From Parvivirga hydrogeniphila (GTDB lineage Bacteria; Actinomycetota; Coriobacteriia; Anaerosomatales; Anaerosomataceae): a stretch of DNA of 64,000 nt. Below are positions 18,972 through 26,453 of this stretch, piece by piece; position 1 is the stretch's first letter; each line of letters begins with the position of its first letter. The translations under genes and the position numbers were made by a program. The stretch is taken from contig NZ_JAMCCO010000002.1 of the NCBI RefSeq assembly GCF_023371205.1, forward strand, positions 461,744 to 525,743, given 5' to 3'. The notes under the pieces were generated by a model. That model was not told the DNA's origin. It was given only the letters and a program-made list of their open reading frames with translations, and did not search any database.

Positions 18972-19247
18972 GTGAAGATACGCGCCATCCTGTCCGTGCT
19001 CGGCGAGGACCGCGTCGGCATCGTCGCCGCCGTCTCTGCCGCGCTCGCATCGTGCGGCGTCAACATCGAGGACATCCGCCAGACGATCCTCTCCGGCGTC
19101 TTCTCGATGACGATGCTCGTGACGGTCGACGAGGACGCTTGCCCGTTCGACCGCGTGCAAGCCAAGCTCGCCGAGGTCGCGAACGACCTGGGGCTGCAGA
19201 TCACGCTGCAGCGCGAGGACGTCTTCCGGTTCATGCATCGAATCTGA
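18972..19247 (+). CDS. ACT domain protein (UPF0237 family)
   Basis: 91 aa, one ACT domain: KIRAILSVLGEDRVGIVAAV, then NIEDIRQTILSGVFSM. UPF0237 proteins are stand-alone ACT domains, probably ligand-binding regulators, and are almost always encoded next to UPF0210, as here. GTG start with AGGAGG upstream. The stop is 13 bp before the next gene. Confidence 0.93.
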   Translation: MKIRAILSVLGEDRVGIVAAVSAALASCGVNIEDIRQTILSGVFSMTMLVTVDEDACPFDRVQAKLAEVANDLGLQITLQREDVFRFMHRI

Positions 19248-19260
19248 GGGGGTGATCGCC

Positions 19261-20625
19261 GTGCTCCAGCTCTCGCCAGAGGAGATCGCCGAGACCCTCA
19301 CGATGATCACCCAGCAGCACTTCGATATCCGCACCGTGACGCTCTCGCTGTCGCTCACGGGTTGCGCGGCCGACTCCGTCGAGGCGGTCGCTGACCGGGT
19401 ATACGACCGCGTCGCTCGAAGCGCAGAGCACCTCGTCCCGACGTGCGAGCGACTCGCGCGAGAGTTCGGGGTTCCCATCGTGAACACGCGCGTGGCCGTG
19501 ACCCCGGTAGCGGAGATCGCACCCGATGGCGCGGGGGACCTCGCACCCATTGCACACGCGCTCGAGCGGGCCGCTGCCGTAGTCGGCATCGACTTCATCG
19601 GCGGCTTCTCGGCGCTCATGCACAAGGGCATCGGCACGGCAGACCGCGCGCTCATCGCCTCGCTTCCTGAAGCGCTCTCTTCCACCGAGCGCGTGTGCGC
19701 ATCGGTGAGCGTGGCCTCCACACGAGCGGGCATCAACATGGACGCCGTGCTGCTGACGGCAGAGGCCGTCCTCGCGACGGCGCAGGCGACTGCGGCCCGC
19801 GACGGCGTCGGCTGCGCGAAGCTCGTCGCGTTCTGCAACATGGTCGAGGACAACCCCTTCATGGCAGGCGCCGTCCACGGTGCTGGCGAGCCTGACGCAT
19901 GCGTGAACGTCGGCATCTCCGGCCCTGGGGTGGTGCGCGCGGTCGTGCAATCGCTTCCCGAAGACGCCGACCTCACGCAGGTGGCTGAAGCCATCAAGGC
20001 CACCGCCTTCAAAATCACGCGCGCCGGCGAGCTCGTCGCTCGCGAGGCCGCTTCGCGCCTGGGCGTCGAGATGGGCATCGTCGACCTGTCGCTCGCCCCG
20101 ACGCCTGCCGAAGGCGACAGCGTCGCAGACATCATCGAAGCCATCGGCGTGAAGCGCTGCGGCGGACCCGGCACCACGACCGCGCTTGCGCTTCTGAACG
20201 ACGCCGTCAAGAAAGGCGGCGCGATGGGGACCTCCAGCATCGGCGGGCTTTCGGGAGCGTTCATCCCCGTCTCCGAGGACGCCGGCATGTCCCGCGCGGC
20301 CGCCTCAGGCGCGCTCACCCTCGAGAAGCTCGAGGCGATGACGGCCGTGTGCTCCGTGGGGCTCGACATGATCGCGGTCCCCGGCGACACGCCCGTCGAG
20401 ACGATCGCAGCGATCATCTCGGACGCGTGCGCCATCGGCGTCGTGAACGGCAAGACCACGGCTGCCCGCCTCATCCCAGTGCCCGGGAAGCGCCCGGGCG
20501 ACACCGCGGTCTTCGGCGGGCTCCTCGGCTCTGCGCCCGTCATGAGCGTGAGCGAGTGGGCAGGATCCACGCTCGTGCGACGCGGCGGCCGTGTACCGGC
20601 TCCGCTCTCGAGCCTCAGGAACTGA
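19261..20625 (+). CDS. UPF0210 (PFL-like, DUF711) family protein
   Basis: 454 aa. Matches UPF0210 over its whole length: QHFDIRTVTLSLSLTGC at the start, GFSALMHKGIG, and the C-terminal GLDMIAVPGDTP and INGKT-type VNGKTTAARLIP segments. Biochemical function is not established; the pairing with the ACT protein suggests a ligand-regulated enzyme. GTG at 19261 was preferred over GTG at 19252 because GAGGGGG lies 8 nt upstream. Confidence 0.92.
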   Translation: MLQLSPEEIAETLTMITQQHFDIRTVTLSLSLTGCAADSVEAVADRVYDRVARSAEHLVPTCERLAREFGVPIVNTRVAVTPVAEIAPDGAGDLAPIAHALERAAAVVGIDFIGGFSALMHKGIGTADRALIASLPEALSSTERVCASVSVASTRAGINMDAVLLTAEAVLATAQATAARDGVGCAKLVAFCNMVEDNPFMAGAVHGAGEPDACVNVGISGPGVVRAVVQSLPEDADLTQVAEAIKATAFKITRAGELVAREAASRLGVEMGIVDLSLAPTPAEGDSVADIIEAIGVKRCGGPGTTTALALLNDAVKKGGAMGTSSIGGLSGAFIPVSEDAGMSRAAASGALTLEKLEAMTAVCSVGLDMIAVPGDTPVETIAAIISDACAIGVVNGKTTAARLIPVPGKRPGDTAVFGGLLGSAPVMSVSEWAGSTLVRRGGRVPAPLSSLRN

Positions 20626-20637
20626 GGCTGCGTCGCC

Positions 20638-20676
20638 GACGAACGGCTGCCAAGCGGCACAACTGTGCCGTTCGTC
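20638..20676 (+). repeat. Dyad symmetry overlapping the upstream element
   Basis: GACGAACGGC (20638-20647) and GCCGTTCGTC (20667-20676) form a perfect 10-bp inverted repeat with a 19-nt spacer. A second dyad, CGGCACA/TGTGCCG (20655-20670), is nested inside. It could end the UPF0210 transcript, but it overlaps the conserved TRCCGYTCRTCA element and may be an operator. Confidence 0.5.
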
Positions 20677-20733
20677 ACGTTATTCCGACATTCGGCAGAA
20701 ACCGCTGTGAGCGGGTCTCGCGCGTACCGATAT
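20666..20733 (+). promoter_or_regulatory. Sigma-28-like promoter with conserved upstream element (surface protein gene)
   Basis: TGCCGTTCGTCA at 20666-20677 begins exactly 60 nt before ACCGATAT (20726-20733), a near match to the SigD/WhiG/FliA -10 octamer GCCGATAT. The -35 is weak here (TGTGA, 15-nt spacer). The octamer lies 41 bp before the ATG at 20775. It is the first of three copies of the same arrangement. Confidence 0.6.
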
Positions 20734-20774
20734 ATGGGACAACTGCCCGGACAGGACAGCGCCGGAAGGCTTCG

Positions 20775-23450
20775 ATGAGACCCCGTGGATCCCGCATACG
20801 CACCGCGGCCAAGCGCCGCTACAAGCGCCCGCGCTCCGGCGCGCTCGCGCTCGCGCTCGTCGTCACGCTGCTTGCTCCCGCGCTCCCCGGCCTGGCGCTC
20901 GTTCGGACGACGATCGCCATCGACGGGGCCTTCGATGACTGGGCGCGTGTGTTCGAAGACCCGGCGAACTGCGTCTACGACGCCAGCGGCGATTCCTCGA
21001 GCGCGAACACCGACCTCACCGTGCTTGCCGCGACCTACGACGGCACGTACCTGTACCACTACATCCGCCGCGCAGCGACCGGCGGCGGCGCCGCAGCGCC
21101 TACCTACACCGTCTATCTCGATCTCGACGGCGACGGCCGCATGGAGAGCACGGACATGGCGGTCGTCTACAAACTCACTGGAGGCAACGCCTTTTCGTCC
21201 GGCACGCTCTACCGCTACGTCCCAGCCGACGCGACCAACGGGGATCCGATGCCGGGCGACGCCGGAAAGCCCGCAGGCGCGCTCGGCACGCAGGTCCCAG
21301 CCGCCATCGCTGGCGCGGGTGCTTCGGGCGGCGTCGAGCTCGAAACCTGCATCCCATGGAGCGCGCTCGGCGTGCCCTCTGACACACCCGTGGGGATGCA
21401 GTTCACGTCCGCCCTCGGCAGCGCAACTGACAGCGCAGGCGTCATCTTCATGCGTCGATACGGCGTTTCGCTCGACCCAGACCGCGCTTCCGGCGCGTCG
21501 GCAGACACCACCGTGACCTACGTCCACACCCTTACCAATCTCGGGAACACGCCTGCGACCTTCGACCTCTCGGCGTCCTCGTCGAAACGGTGGCCGGTGA
21601 CCATCACGATCGCTGCGACCGGCGAGACGGTCACCAGCGTGACACTCACACCAGGTGCGTCGTTGGAGATCGCCGTGCTGTTGCACGTACCCGCGAACAC
21701 GCCGGACGGCACCCGTGACACGCTCACGGTCACAGCGACGCACGGCCAGGCAGACGGCGTATCGGATACGGCAACCGACATCACCAGCATCGGACCAGTG
21801 CTCATCATCCCCGACCAGTACGGATCGATGGCTCCGGGCCAGACGATCGCCTACCGCAACACCGTTACGAACAACACCGAGGAAACGCGCACCATCGCGC
21901 TCTCGGCATCATCGGACAAGGGCTGGCCGGGCGAGATCCGCGACGCAGACGGCGCGTCTACCGTCACGTCGCTCACGCTTGCGCCGCACGAAAGCAGCAC
22001 CGTCACCGTGCTGGTGACGGTGCCGTCGGGCGCAACGATCGGCACAGTCAACGTCACGACCATCGCAGGCCAGGTCGTCGGCTCGCCCAACCTCAAGGGG
22101 AAAGGCTACGACACCACCACCGCACGCGCGGCGCTGAGCGTCAGCCCGGTTGCCGCTTCCGCTCCTGCGGGCGCGGGCAGCACGGTCGCGTACCGACACA
22201 CGGTGCAGAACAGCTGGCCGACCACCCGCACGATCTCGCTTTCGGCGGCATCGTCGTGCGGCTGGACGGTCCAGATCCTCGCGTCTGACGGCCTCACCCC
22301 GATCTCGACGCTCACGCTCGGGCCGAACGGCGAAGCGGCCGACGTCATCGTGAGGGTCCGCGTCCCGGCAGGCACGCCTGCGGGCACCATCGACGACACC
22401 ACGCTCACCTGCACCGCGGGCCCGCACACGGCGACTGCCGCCGATCGCACTACGGTGAGCTCCCTCGCGACCTACGGCGTGGGCGGCTTCGGCGCTCCGC
22501 AGAACACCTTCCAGCTCGGCGATACAGTGTATGCGCGCGGCATGGGGCTGGCTGCCGGCACGCAGGTGCGGTTCCGTTGGTCGGATCCCTCGGGCACCGT
22601 CGTCCGCACCTCGAACCTCATCAACGCGGACTCCACTGGCATCGCACAGGACGCGTGCGTCATCCCTGCAACGGAGCCGATCGGCACCTGGACGGTCACG
22701 CTCCTCAGCAGCACCGGCACGGTCATCGCCAGCGTGCCGTTCTACGTCGGGTACCGGGCGAACATCAGCGCCATGACCGTCTCGGGCGGAGATGCCGTGG
22801 AATCCACGCTCACGATCGCCACCACATTCGAGAACGAGGGCGCCGTGCCGCTCGCGGACACTGCGGCCCAATGGGTGATCTGGCGCGACGAGGACTCCGA
22901 CGGAACCTTCGGTCCGGGCGACGGCTACCTCGCGCCTGACGGCTCGTGGGCGGTGTACGGATCGGGAGACGGGTACACCCACGAGACAGCGGGGATCGCC
23001 GTCGGCACAGGCGCTGCCACGCTCGTTTCGTGGACGGCTCCCACCATGAACCTTCCGTCTGCAGGCGAGTACCGCCTCAGCGCCACGTGGACGGCCTCGA
23101 CGGGCATGACGATCGCCACCGCTGCCACGACGTTCACCGCCGTTCCCGGCGCCCCCTGGATCGAACTCACGCTCTCGGAGAACGCGATCGACTTCGGCAC
23201 CGTCGTGCCGGGCGTCGTCTACGAGCATCCGAACCTCGGCGTGCTCGTGCGCGCGAACGTCACCTTCGACCTCGTTCGCACGCTCAGCGGCCCCGCGTCT
23301 GCCCTGGGCCTCTCGACGCAGCTCGGTTCGCTGTTCAGCCAGGCGAGCGGCGAGCGGACGTACACCGACGCTGTCAGGATCGACGTTCCGTGGGACACCG
23401 ACCCTGGAAGCTACAGCGCCGAGGTCGTCTACACGGTGATCGCACGATGA
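20775..23450 (+). CDS. Large secreted surface protein with NEW3-type repeats
   Basis: 891 aa. A basic N-terminus and signal peptide (LALALVVTLLAPALPGLALV) precede a domain opening AIDGAFDDWA, like secreted sugar- or surface-binding modules (about 45-235). Three related beta-sandwich repeats of about 100 residues follow (about 235-560), each with a Y..(T/H)(T/L)V.N...(T/R)..(L/I)SAS pattern and a VPAxTPxGT-like end, typical of NPCBM-associated NEW3 domains. The last 100 residues (IDFGTVVPG ... YTVIAR) resemble the small secreted protein at 23656. No LPXTG or membrane anchor is seen. GGAAGG precedes the ATG. Probable cell-surface or S-layer-associated protein. Confidence 0.75.
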   Translation: MRPRGSRIRTAAKRRYKRPRSGALALALVVTLLAPALPGLALVRTTIAIDGAFDDWARVFEDPANCVYDASGDSSSANTDLTVLAATYDGTYLYHYIRRAATGGGAAAPTYTVYLDLDGDGRMESTDMAVVYKLTGGNAFSSGTLYRYVPADATNGDPMPGDAGKPAGALGTQVPAAIAGAGASGGVELETCIPWSALGVPSDTPVGMQFTSALGSATDSAGVIFMRRYGVSLDPDRASGASADTTVTYVHTLTNLGNTPATFDLSASSSKRWPVTITIAATGETVTSVTLTPGASLEIAVLLHVPANTPDGTRDTLTVTATHGQADGVSDTATDITSIGPVLIIPDQYGSMAPGQTIAYRNTVTNNTEETRTIALSASSDKGWPGEIRDADGASTVTSLTLAPHESSTVTVLVTVPSGATIGTVNVTTIAGQVVGSPNLKGKGYDTTTARAALSVSPVAASAPAGAGSTVAYRHTVQNSWPTTRTISLSAASSCGWTVQILASDGLTPISTLTLGPNGEAADVIVRVRVPAGTPAGTIDDTTLTCTAGPHTATAADRTTVSSLATYGVGGFGAPQNTFQLGDTVYARGMGLAAGTQVRFRWSDPSGTVVRTSNLINADSTGIAQDACVIPATEPIGTWTVTLLSSTGTVIASVPFYVGYRANISAMTVSGGDAVESTLTIATTFENEGAVPLADTAAQWVIWRDEDSDGTFGPGDGYLAPDGSWAVYGSGDGYTHETAGIAVGTGAATLVSWTAPTMNLPSAGEYRLSATWTASTGMTIATAATTFTAVPGAPWIELTLSENAIDFGTVVPGVVYEHPNLGVLVRANVTFDLVRTLSGPASALGLSTQLGSLFSQASGERTYTDAVRIDVPWDTDPGSYSAEVVYTVIAR

Positions 23451-23509
23451 AGCGCAGACCGACACGCCTGTTGCACTTGCCGCGAGATGCTCCGCTCATC
23501 TCCGCTGTG

Positions 23510-23577
23510 TGCCGCTCGTCACGCTATTCCGCCGCACGGCAGACGAGCGTCAAGCGGGGTGGTGCGTAGGCCGATAC
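23510..23577 (+). promoter_or_regulatory. Sigma-28-like promoter with conserved upstream element (136-aa secreted protein)
   Basis: TGCCGCTCGTCA at 23510-23521 begins exactly 60 nt before GCCGATAC (23570-23577). The -35 is TCAAG (23550-23554) with a 15-nt spacer. The identity with the copy at 20666 extends through CACGYTATTCCG, and both have CGGCA 27 nt after TGCCG. CGCTCGTC and GACGAGCG also form an inverted repeat (23513-23549). Confidence 0.7.
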
Positions 23578-23655
23578 ACGCACCAGAAGGCCACAGGGCC
23601 GAAAGACTCGGAAGAAAGCCCAGGAAGGGCATAGGAAAAAAGAAAGGGACCTACC

Positions 23656-24066
23656 ATGAAGAGGACGATTCTGATCGCAGTCGCAGTCGCGGCGCTCGTG
23701 TTCGGCGTCGTGGCCTACGCGAACGCCGCCACCAGCGGCACGGTCACCGTGAGCGCCACTGTGCAGCCGCAGATGGAGATCACCGTGCCGGCCACCGTCG
23801 ATCTCGGCGCCGTGGATCCGTACACGCCCGCTTCGGGCACCGTGACGGTAACCGGCAAGTCCAACAAGACAGCGACTCTCTCGGCCTCGGTCGATCCGGG
23901 CACCTTCACCACGCTGAGCAGCACCGCTGCAGCTGCGACGCCGATCGCGTGGGGCAAGGGCGGCAACCTCTCCTACGACGATACGGTCACCGGAACGGTC
24001 GACTGGAGCATCGATGCTGGCACGGTCGTGAGCGGCCAGGTCACCTACACGATCGCGCAGCCGTAG
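23656..24066 (+). CDS. Small secreted WxL-like beta-sandwich protein
   Basis: 136 aa with a clear signal peptide (MKRTILIAVAVAALVFGVVA, cut after YANA). The mature part is Thr/Ser/Val-rich: ATSGTVTVSATV, then VDLGAVDPYTPASG, ending VVSGQVTYTIAQP. The DLG and final YTI pattern resembles WxL-type surface domains and the C-terminal domain of the 891-aa protein upstream, though no Trp-x-Leu motif is present. It is followed by an intrinsic terminator, so it is a single-gene transcript. Confidence 0.75.
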   Translation: MKRTILIAVAVAALVFGVVAYANAATSGTVTVSATVQPQMEITVPATVDLGAVDPYTPASGTVTVTGKSNKTATLSASVDPGTFTTLSSTAAAATPIAWGKGGNLSYDDTVTGTVDWSIDAGTVVSGQVTYTIAQP

Positions 24067-24088
24067 CACCCGCACAGACGTACCGACG

Positions 24089-24121
24089 AGAAGCCCCTGC
24101 TGACGCGGGGGCTTCTTCTTT
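24089..24121 (+). terminator. Intrinsic terminator
   Basis: AGAAGCCCC (24089-24097) pairs with GGGGCTTCT (24108-24116), followed by TCTTT. It ends transcription of the 136-aa secreted protein gene 23 bp after its stop. Confidence 0.85.
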
Positions 24122-24164
24122 GCGCCCAGATCTATCTCGCCACATCCCGAAGCACTCCGAAAGG

Positions 24165-24232
24165 TACCGTTCATCAGATAAACGGTATGCGTAGCCGTTT
24201 ATCGCTCAAATCCTACCGTTTAGTGCCGATAT
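24165..24232 (+). promoter_or_regulatory. Sigma-28-like promoter with conserved upstream element (98-aa secreted protein)
   Basis: TACCGTTCATCA at 24165-24176 begins exactly 60 nt before GCCGATAT (24225-24232). The -35 is TCAAA (24206-24210), 14-nt spacer: the best match of the three to the sigma-28 consensus. GATAAACGG (24176-24184) and CCGTTTATC (24195-24203) form a perfect inverted repeat between element and -35, and TACCGTTTA recurs at 24214-24222. Confidence 0.75.
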
Positions 24233-24261
24233 AGAAGGCAGGGCGGAAGGAGGCGAGGACG

Positions 24262-24558
24262 ATGAAGCGGGCCACGAAGATCGCAGCAGCGGTCACAGCT
24301 GGGATCCTTGCGGCGCTCCTCGTCGCCTCCACCGCCACGGGAACAAGCGGCACCGCGACCATCACCGCTCGCGTCCGGGCGTTCGCAGCCGTCACCCAGA
24401 CCGATGCGCAGCACGTGCTCGTCAAGGCGAACACACCGTGGACGCTCGAGGTCGTCACCGCGACCGGTCACAGGATGCGCATCGAGGGCGCCAAGACCAC
24501 CGGGACCCCGGTCGAACTGCCCGACGATGCGGTCGCCTACTCTGTGGCGTGGGACTGA
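24262..24558 (+). CDS. Small secreted protein of the surface module
   Basis: 98 aa with a signal peptide (MKRATKIAAAVTAGILAALL, cut near TATG). After the cleavage site it begins TSGTATITARV, close to TSGTVTVSATV in the 136-aa protein, so the two are probably distant relatives. It has no Cys. Its last 22 bp overlap the end of the convergent DUF916-like gene. AGGAGG lies upstream of the ATG. Function unknown; context and shared promoter point to the same surface complex. Confidence 0.7.
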   Translation: MKRATKIAAAVTAGILAALLVASTATGTSGTATITARVRAFAAVTQTDAQHVLVKANTPWTLEVVTATGHRMRIEGAKTTGTPVELPDDAVAYSVAWD

Positions 24559-25601
24559 TCGGGGTCGTCGAGCTCCACGAGCTCCCTCTGCGCACGACGC
24601 GCCTGCTCACGACGTGCTTCGCGCCGCTCTCGCTCGATCTTGCGCATCGCGGCCTTCACGCTCGCACGCCACGACGCCCATATCGCAAAGCCGCCTGCGA
24701 CCACGACCACGGCGATCGCCAGCCACAAGGGCACCACCCATACAGTGCGCTGCTCGGTGAGGCGCTCCGGGATGTCCGTCTGCGCGCCCTCCCGCGGGTA
24801 CTCGACGTCCAGGCGCACGGTGTACTTCCCGAGCATCGTCCCGCCTGGCCGCAGGACGCCGGCGTTCTCCGATATGGCTCCGGCGTACACCGTCGTCTCC
24901 GTCGCCTGCTGGCTCACCAGCTCGCGGCCTGATGGCGCCTGGAGGGTGACCGTTGCCCGCACGATCTTGTCGATGTTCCCCTCGTTGCGCACGGCATACG
25001 AGTACGGCACGCGGTCGCCGATGATGAACGAGCGCACGACGAACGGCTTGATGAGCAGCCGCTCCACGATCTCGCCCTTCACACGGATGTGGATGCGCGA
25101 CGCCAGCCGTCCCGCCACCACCGCGTGCGCCTTGTCCGCGCTCACGTTCTTCGGCGGCGCCATCTCGAAGAACAGCAGGATCTGGTGGTCCCCGGGTGGG
25201 ACGCCTTCCGGCACCTCGAAGGTGAACTCCACCTGCTTGCGCTCGTTCGGAGCCAGCTCGATGTACGGGACATTGCCGCGCGATTTCATCTCGCTCGACA
25301 TCTTCACCTGCAGCCACGAGGCAGGGTTGTCGATACCGCCCATCTCGCCCGGTTTCGGTATCTCGAAGGAGATGCGCCCTTCCTCGTCAACGACTTGGTT
25401 TCCCGCGTAGATGAAGACCTCGATCGGCTCCTTGCTCGGGTTCATGACGATGACCGAGCCCTCGCCCTTCTGCCCGGCCGCGACCTGGAACTCGAACGAG
25501 CCTGTCGAGAGCGCCAGCGTGCGTTCCGCGGACGCTGCAGCGGGCGCAAGCAAGACGAGCGCCGCTACCAGCAACGCAAGCCCGCGCCCCATCGCTCTCA
25601 C
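24537..25601 (-). CDS. Membrane-anchored DUF916/WxL-interacting-protein-like protein
   Basis: 354 aa, GTG start overlapping the regulator stop as GTGA. Signal peptide (ALLVAALVLLAPAAASA), two Ig-like domains (about 28-160 and 165-280), one membrane helix (VVPLWLAIAVVVVAGG, about 290-312) and a very basic cytoplasmic tail. The N-terminal domain with GSVIVMNPSKEPIEVFIYAG and ELAPNERKQVEFTFEVPEGV matches the DUF916 type found in WxL-protein loci, where it holds small WxL proteins at the wall. Here it faces the two small secreted proteins. Confidence 0.75.
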   Translation of the reverse strand: MRAMGRGLALLVAALVLLAPAAASAERTLALSTGSFEFQVAAGQKGEGSVIVMNPSKEPIEVFIYAGNQVVDEEGRISFEIPKPGEMGGIDNPASWLQVKMSSEMKSRGNVPYIELAPNERKQVEFTFEVPEGVPPGDHQILLFFEMAPPKNVSADKAHAVVAGRLASRIHIRVKGEIVERLLIKPFVVRSFIIGDRVPYSYAVRNEGNIDKIVRATVTLQAPSGRELVSQQATETTVYAGAISENAGVLRPGGTMLGKYTVRLDVEYPREGAQTDIPERLTEQRTVWVVPLWLAIAVVVVAGGFAIWASWRASVKAAMRKIERERREARREQARRAQRELVELDDPDQSHATE

Positions 25602-26341
25602 AGCCCCACCGCTTCCTTGAACTGCTTGAGGTGGCGCCGCGCGACGGGGATCTGGGTCTCGTCGCGGTCCATCACCACCACGACGAACGCGCCGTCGACG
25701 CGCAGGATCTCCTTGATCTTCTCGAGATTCACCATGAAGCTGCGGTGGACGCGCTCGAACCGCTCTTTTGCCAGCCGCTCTTCGAGCTCTGTGAGCGTCA
25801 GGTCGACGAGGTACTGGTTCTCGTAGGTGTGCACGTACGTCGACTTGTTCTTCGCTGAGATGTACACGATGTCGTCGATGCCGAGAAGCACCGTCCGCCC
25901 GCCCTTGCGCACAGCGAGCTTCCGGAACTCGCTTTCGCCGTCACGCACGCGCACGGCAGCACGCGGCCGCGTCTTCGCGAGGCTCTGCACGCGCGCGGAG
26001 AGCTCCATCAGGTTGAACGGCTTCGTCACGTACTGCTGGACGCCTTGCTTGAACGCCAGGATCTTCGCGAGGTCCTGCGTCTTGGCCGTGAGCATGATGA
26101 CCGGGACGTCGGCGGTCTCCGGATTGTTCCTGATCTCCATGAGAGCCATCCAGCCGTCCACCCTGGGCATCATGATGTCGAGCAGGATGACGTCCACCGC
26201 CTCGCGTGCGAGCACGTCCAGCGCTTCTCCACCGTCCCCCGCAGACAGCACCTTCATGCCGTCCGCCTCGAGGCCCATACGGATCATGTCGACGATGGCC
26301 GGGTCGTCATCGACCACGAGCACGGTGATGGGCTCGTCCAT
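25598..26341 (-). CDS. LytTR-family response regulator
   Basis: 247 aa. A receiver domain (1-120; phosphoacceptor Asp in VDVILLDIMMP, conserved Lys in VTKPF) is followed by a LytTR DNA-binding domain (about 140-245, with DIVYISAKNKSTYVHT and FERVHRSFMVNLEKI). No histidine kinase is adjacent. It is co-transcribed with the DUF916-like surface gene, so it may sense or control envelope composition. Confidence 0.93.
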   Translation of the reverse strand: MDEPITVLVVDDDPAIVDMIRMGLEADGMKVLSAGDGGEALDVLAREAVDVILLDIMMPRVDGWMALMEIRNNPETADVPVIMLTAKTQDLAKILAFKQGVQQYVTKPFNLMELSARVQSLAKTRPRAAVRVRDGESEFRKLAVRKGGRTVLLGIDDIVYISAKNKSTYVHTYENQYLVDLTLTELEERLAKERFERVHRSFMVNLEKIKEILRVDGAFVVVVMDRDETQIPVARRHLKQFKEAVGL

Positions 26342-26418
26342 CCGCGATCCTTCCGACGACCGGATTCCGCCCGTTCAGGCCGCTCATCCCCCAGAAGACA
26401 CCGACGAGCGCGCCCGCC

Positions 26419-26438
26419 GTGCGGCGAGTATACCGCAC
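26419..26438. promoter_or_regulatory. -10 flanked by an inverted repeat upstream of the LytTR operon
   Basis: GTGCGG (26419-26424) and CCGCAC (26433-26438) flank TATACT on the minus strand (26432-26427), 86 bp before the regulator start. The dyad over the -10 could be an operator. No good -35 is seen. Confidence 0.4.
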
Positions 26439-26453
26439 GTCGCACGATGGCCG

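Noticed and set aside
20626..20774. c-di-GMP (GEMM) riboswitch upstream of the surface protein gene
   Set aside because: The conserved GEMM core is not found; the conserved bases fit a promoter plus upstream element better.
18873..21743. Upstream extension of the DUF951 frame to about 1046 residues
   Set aside because: Lies antisense to ACT, UPF0210 and the NEW3 gene; only the last 89 codons match a family and have an RBS.
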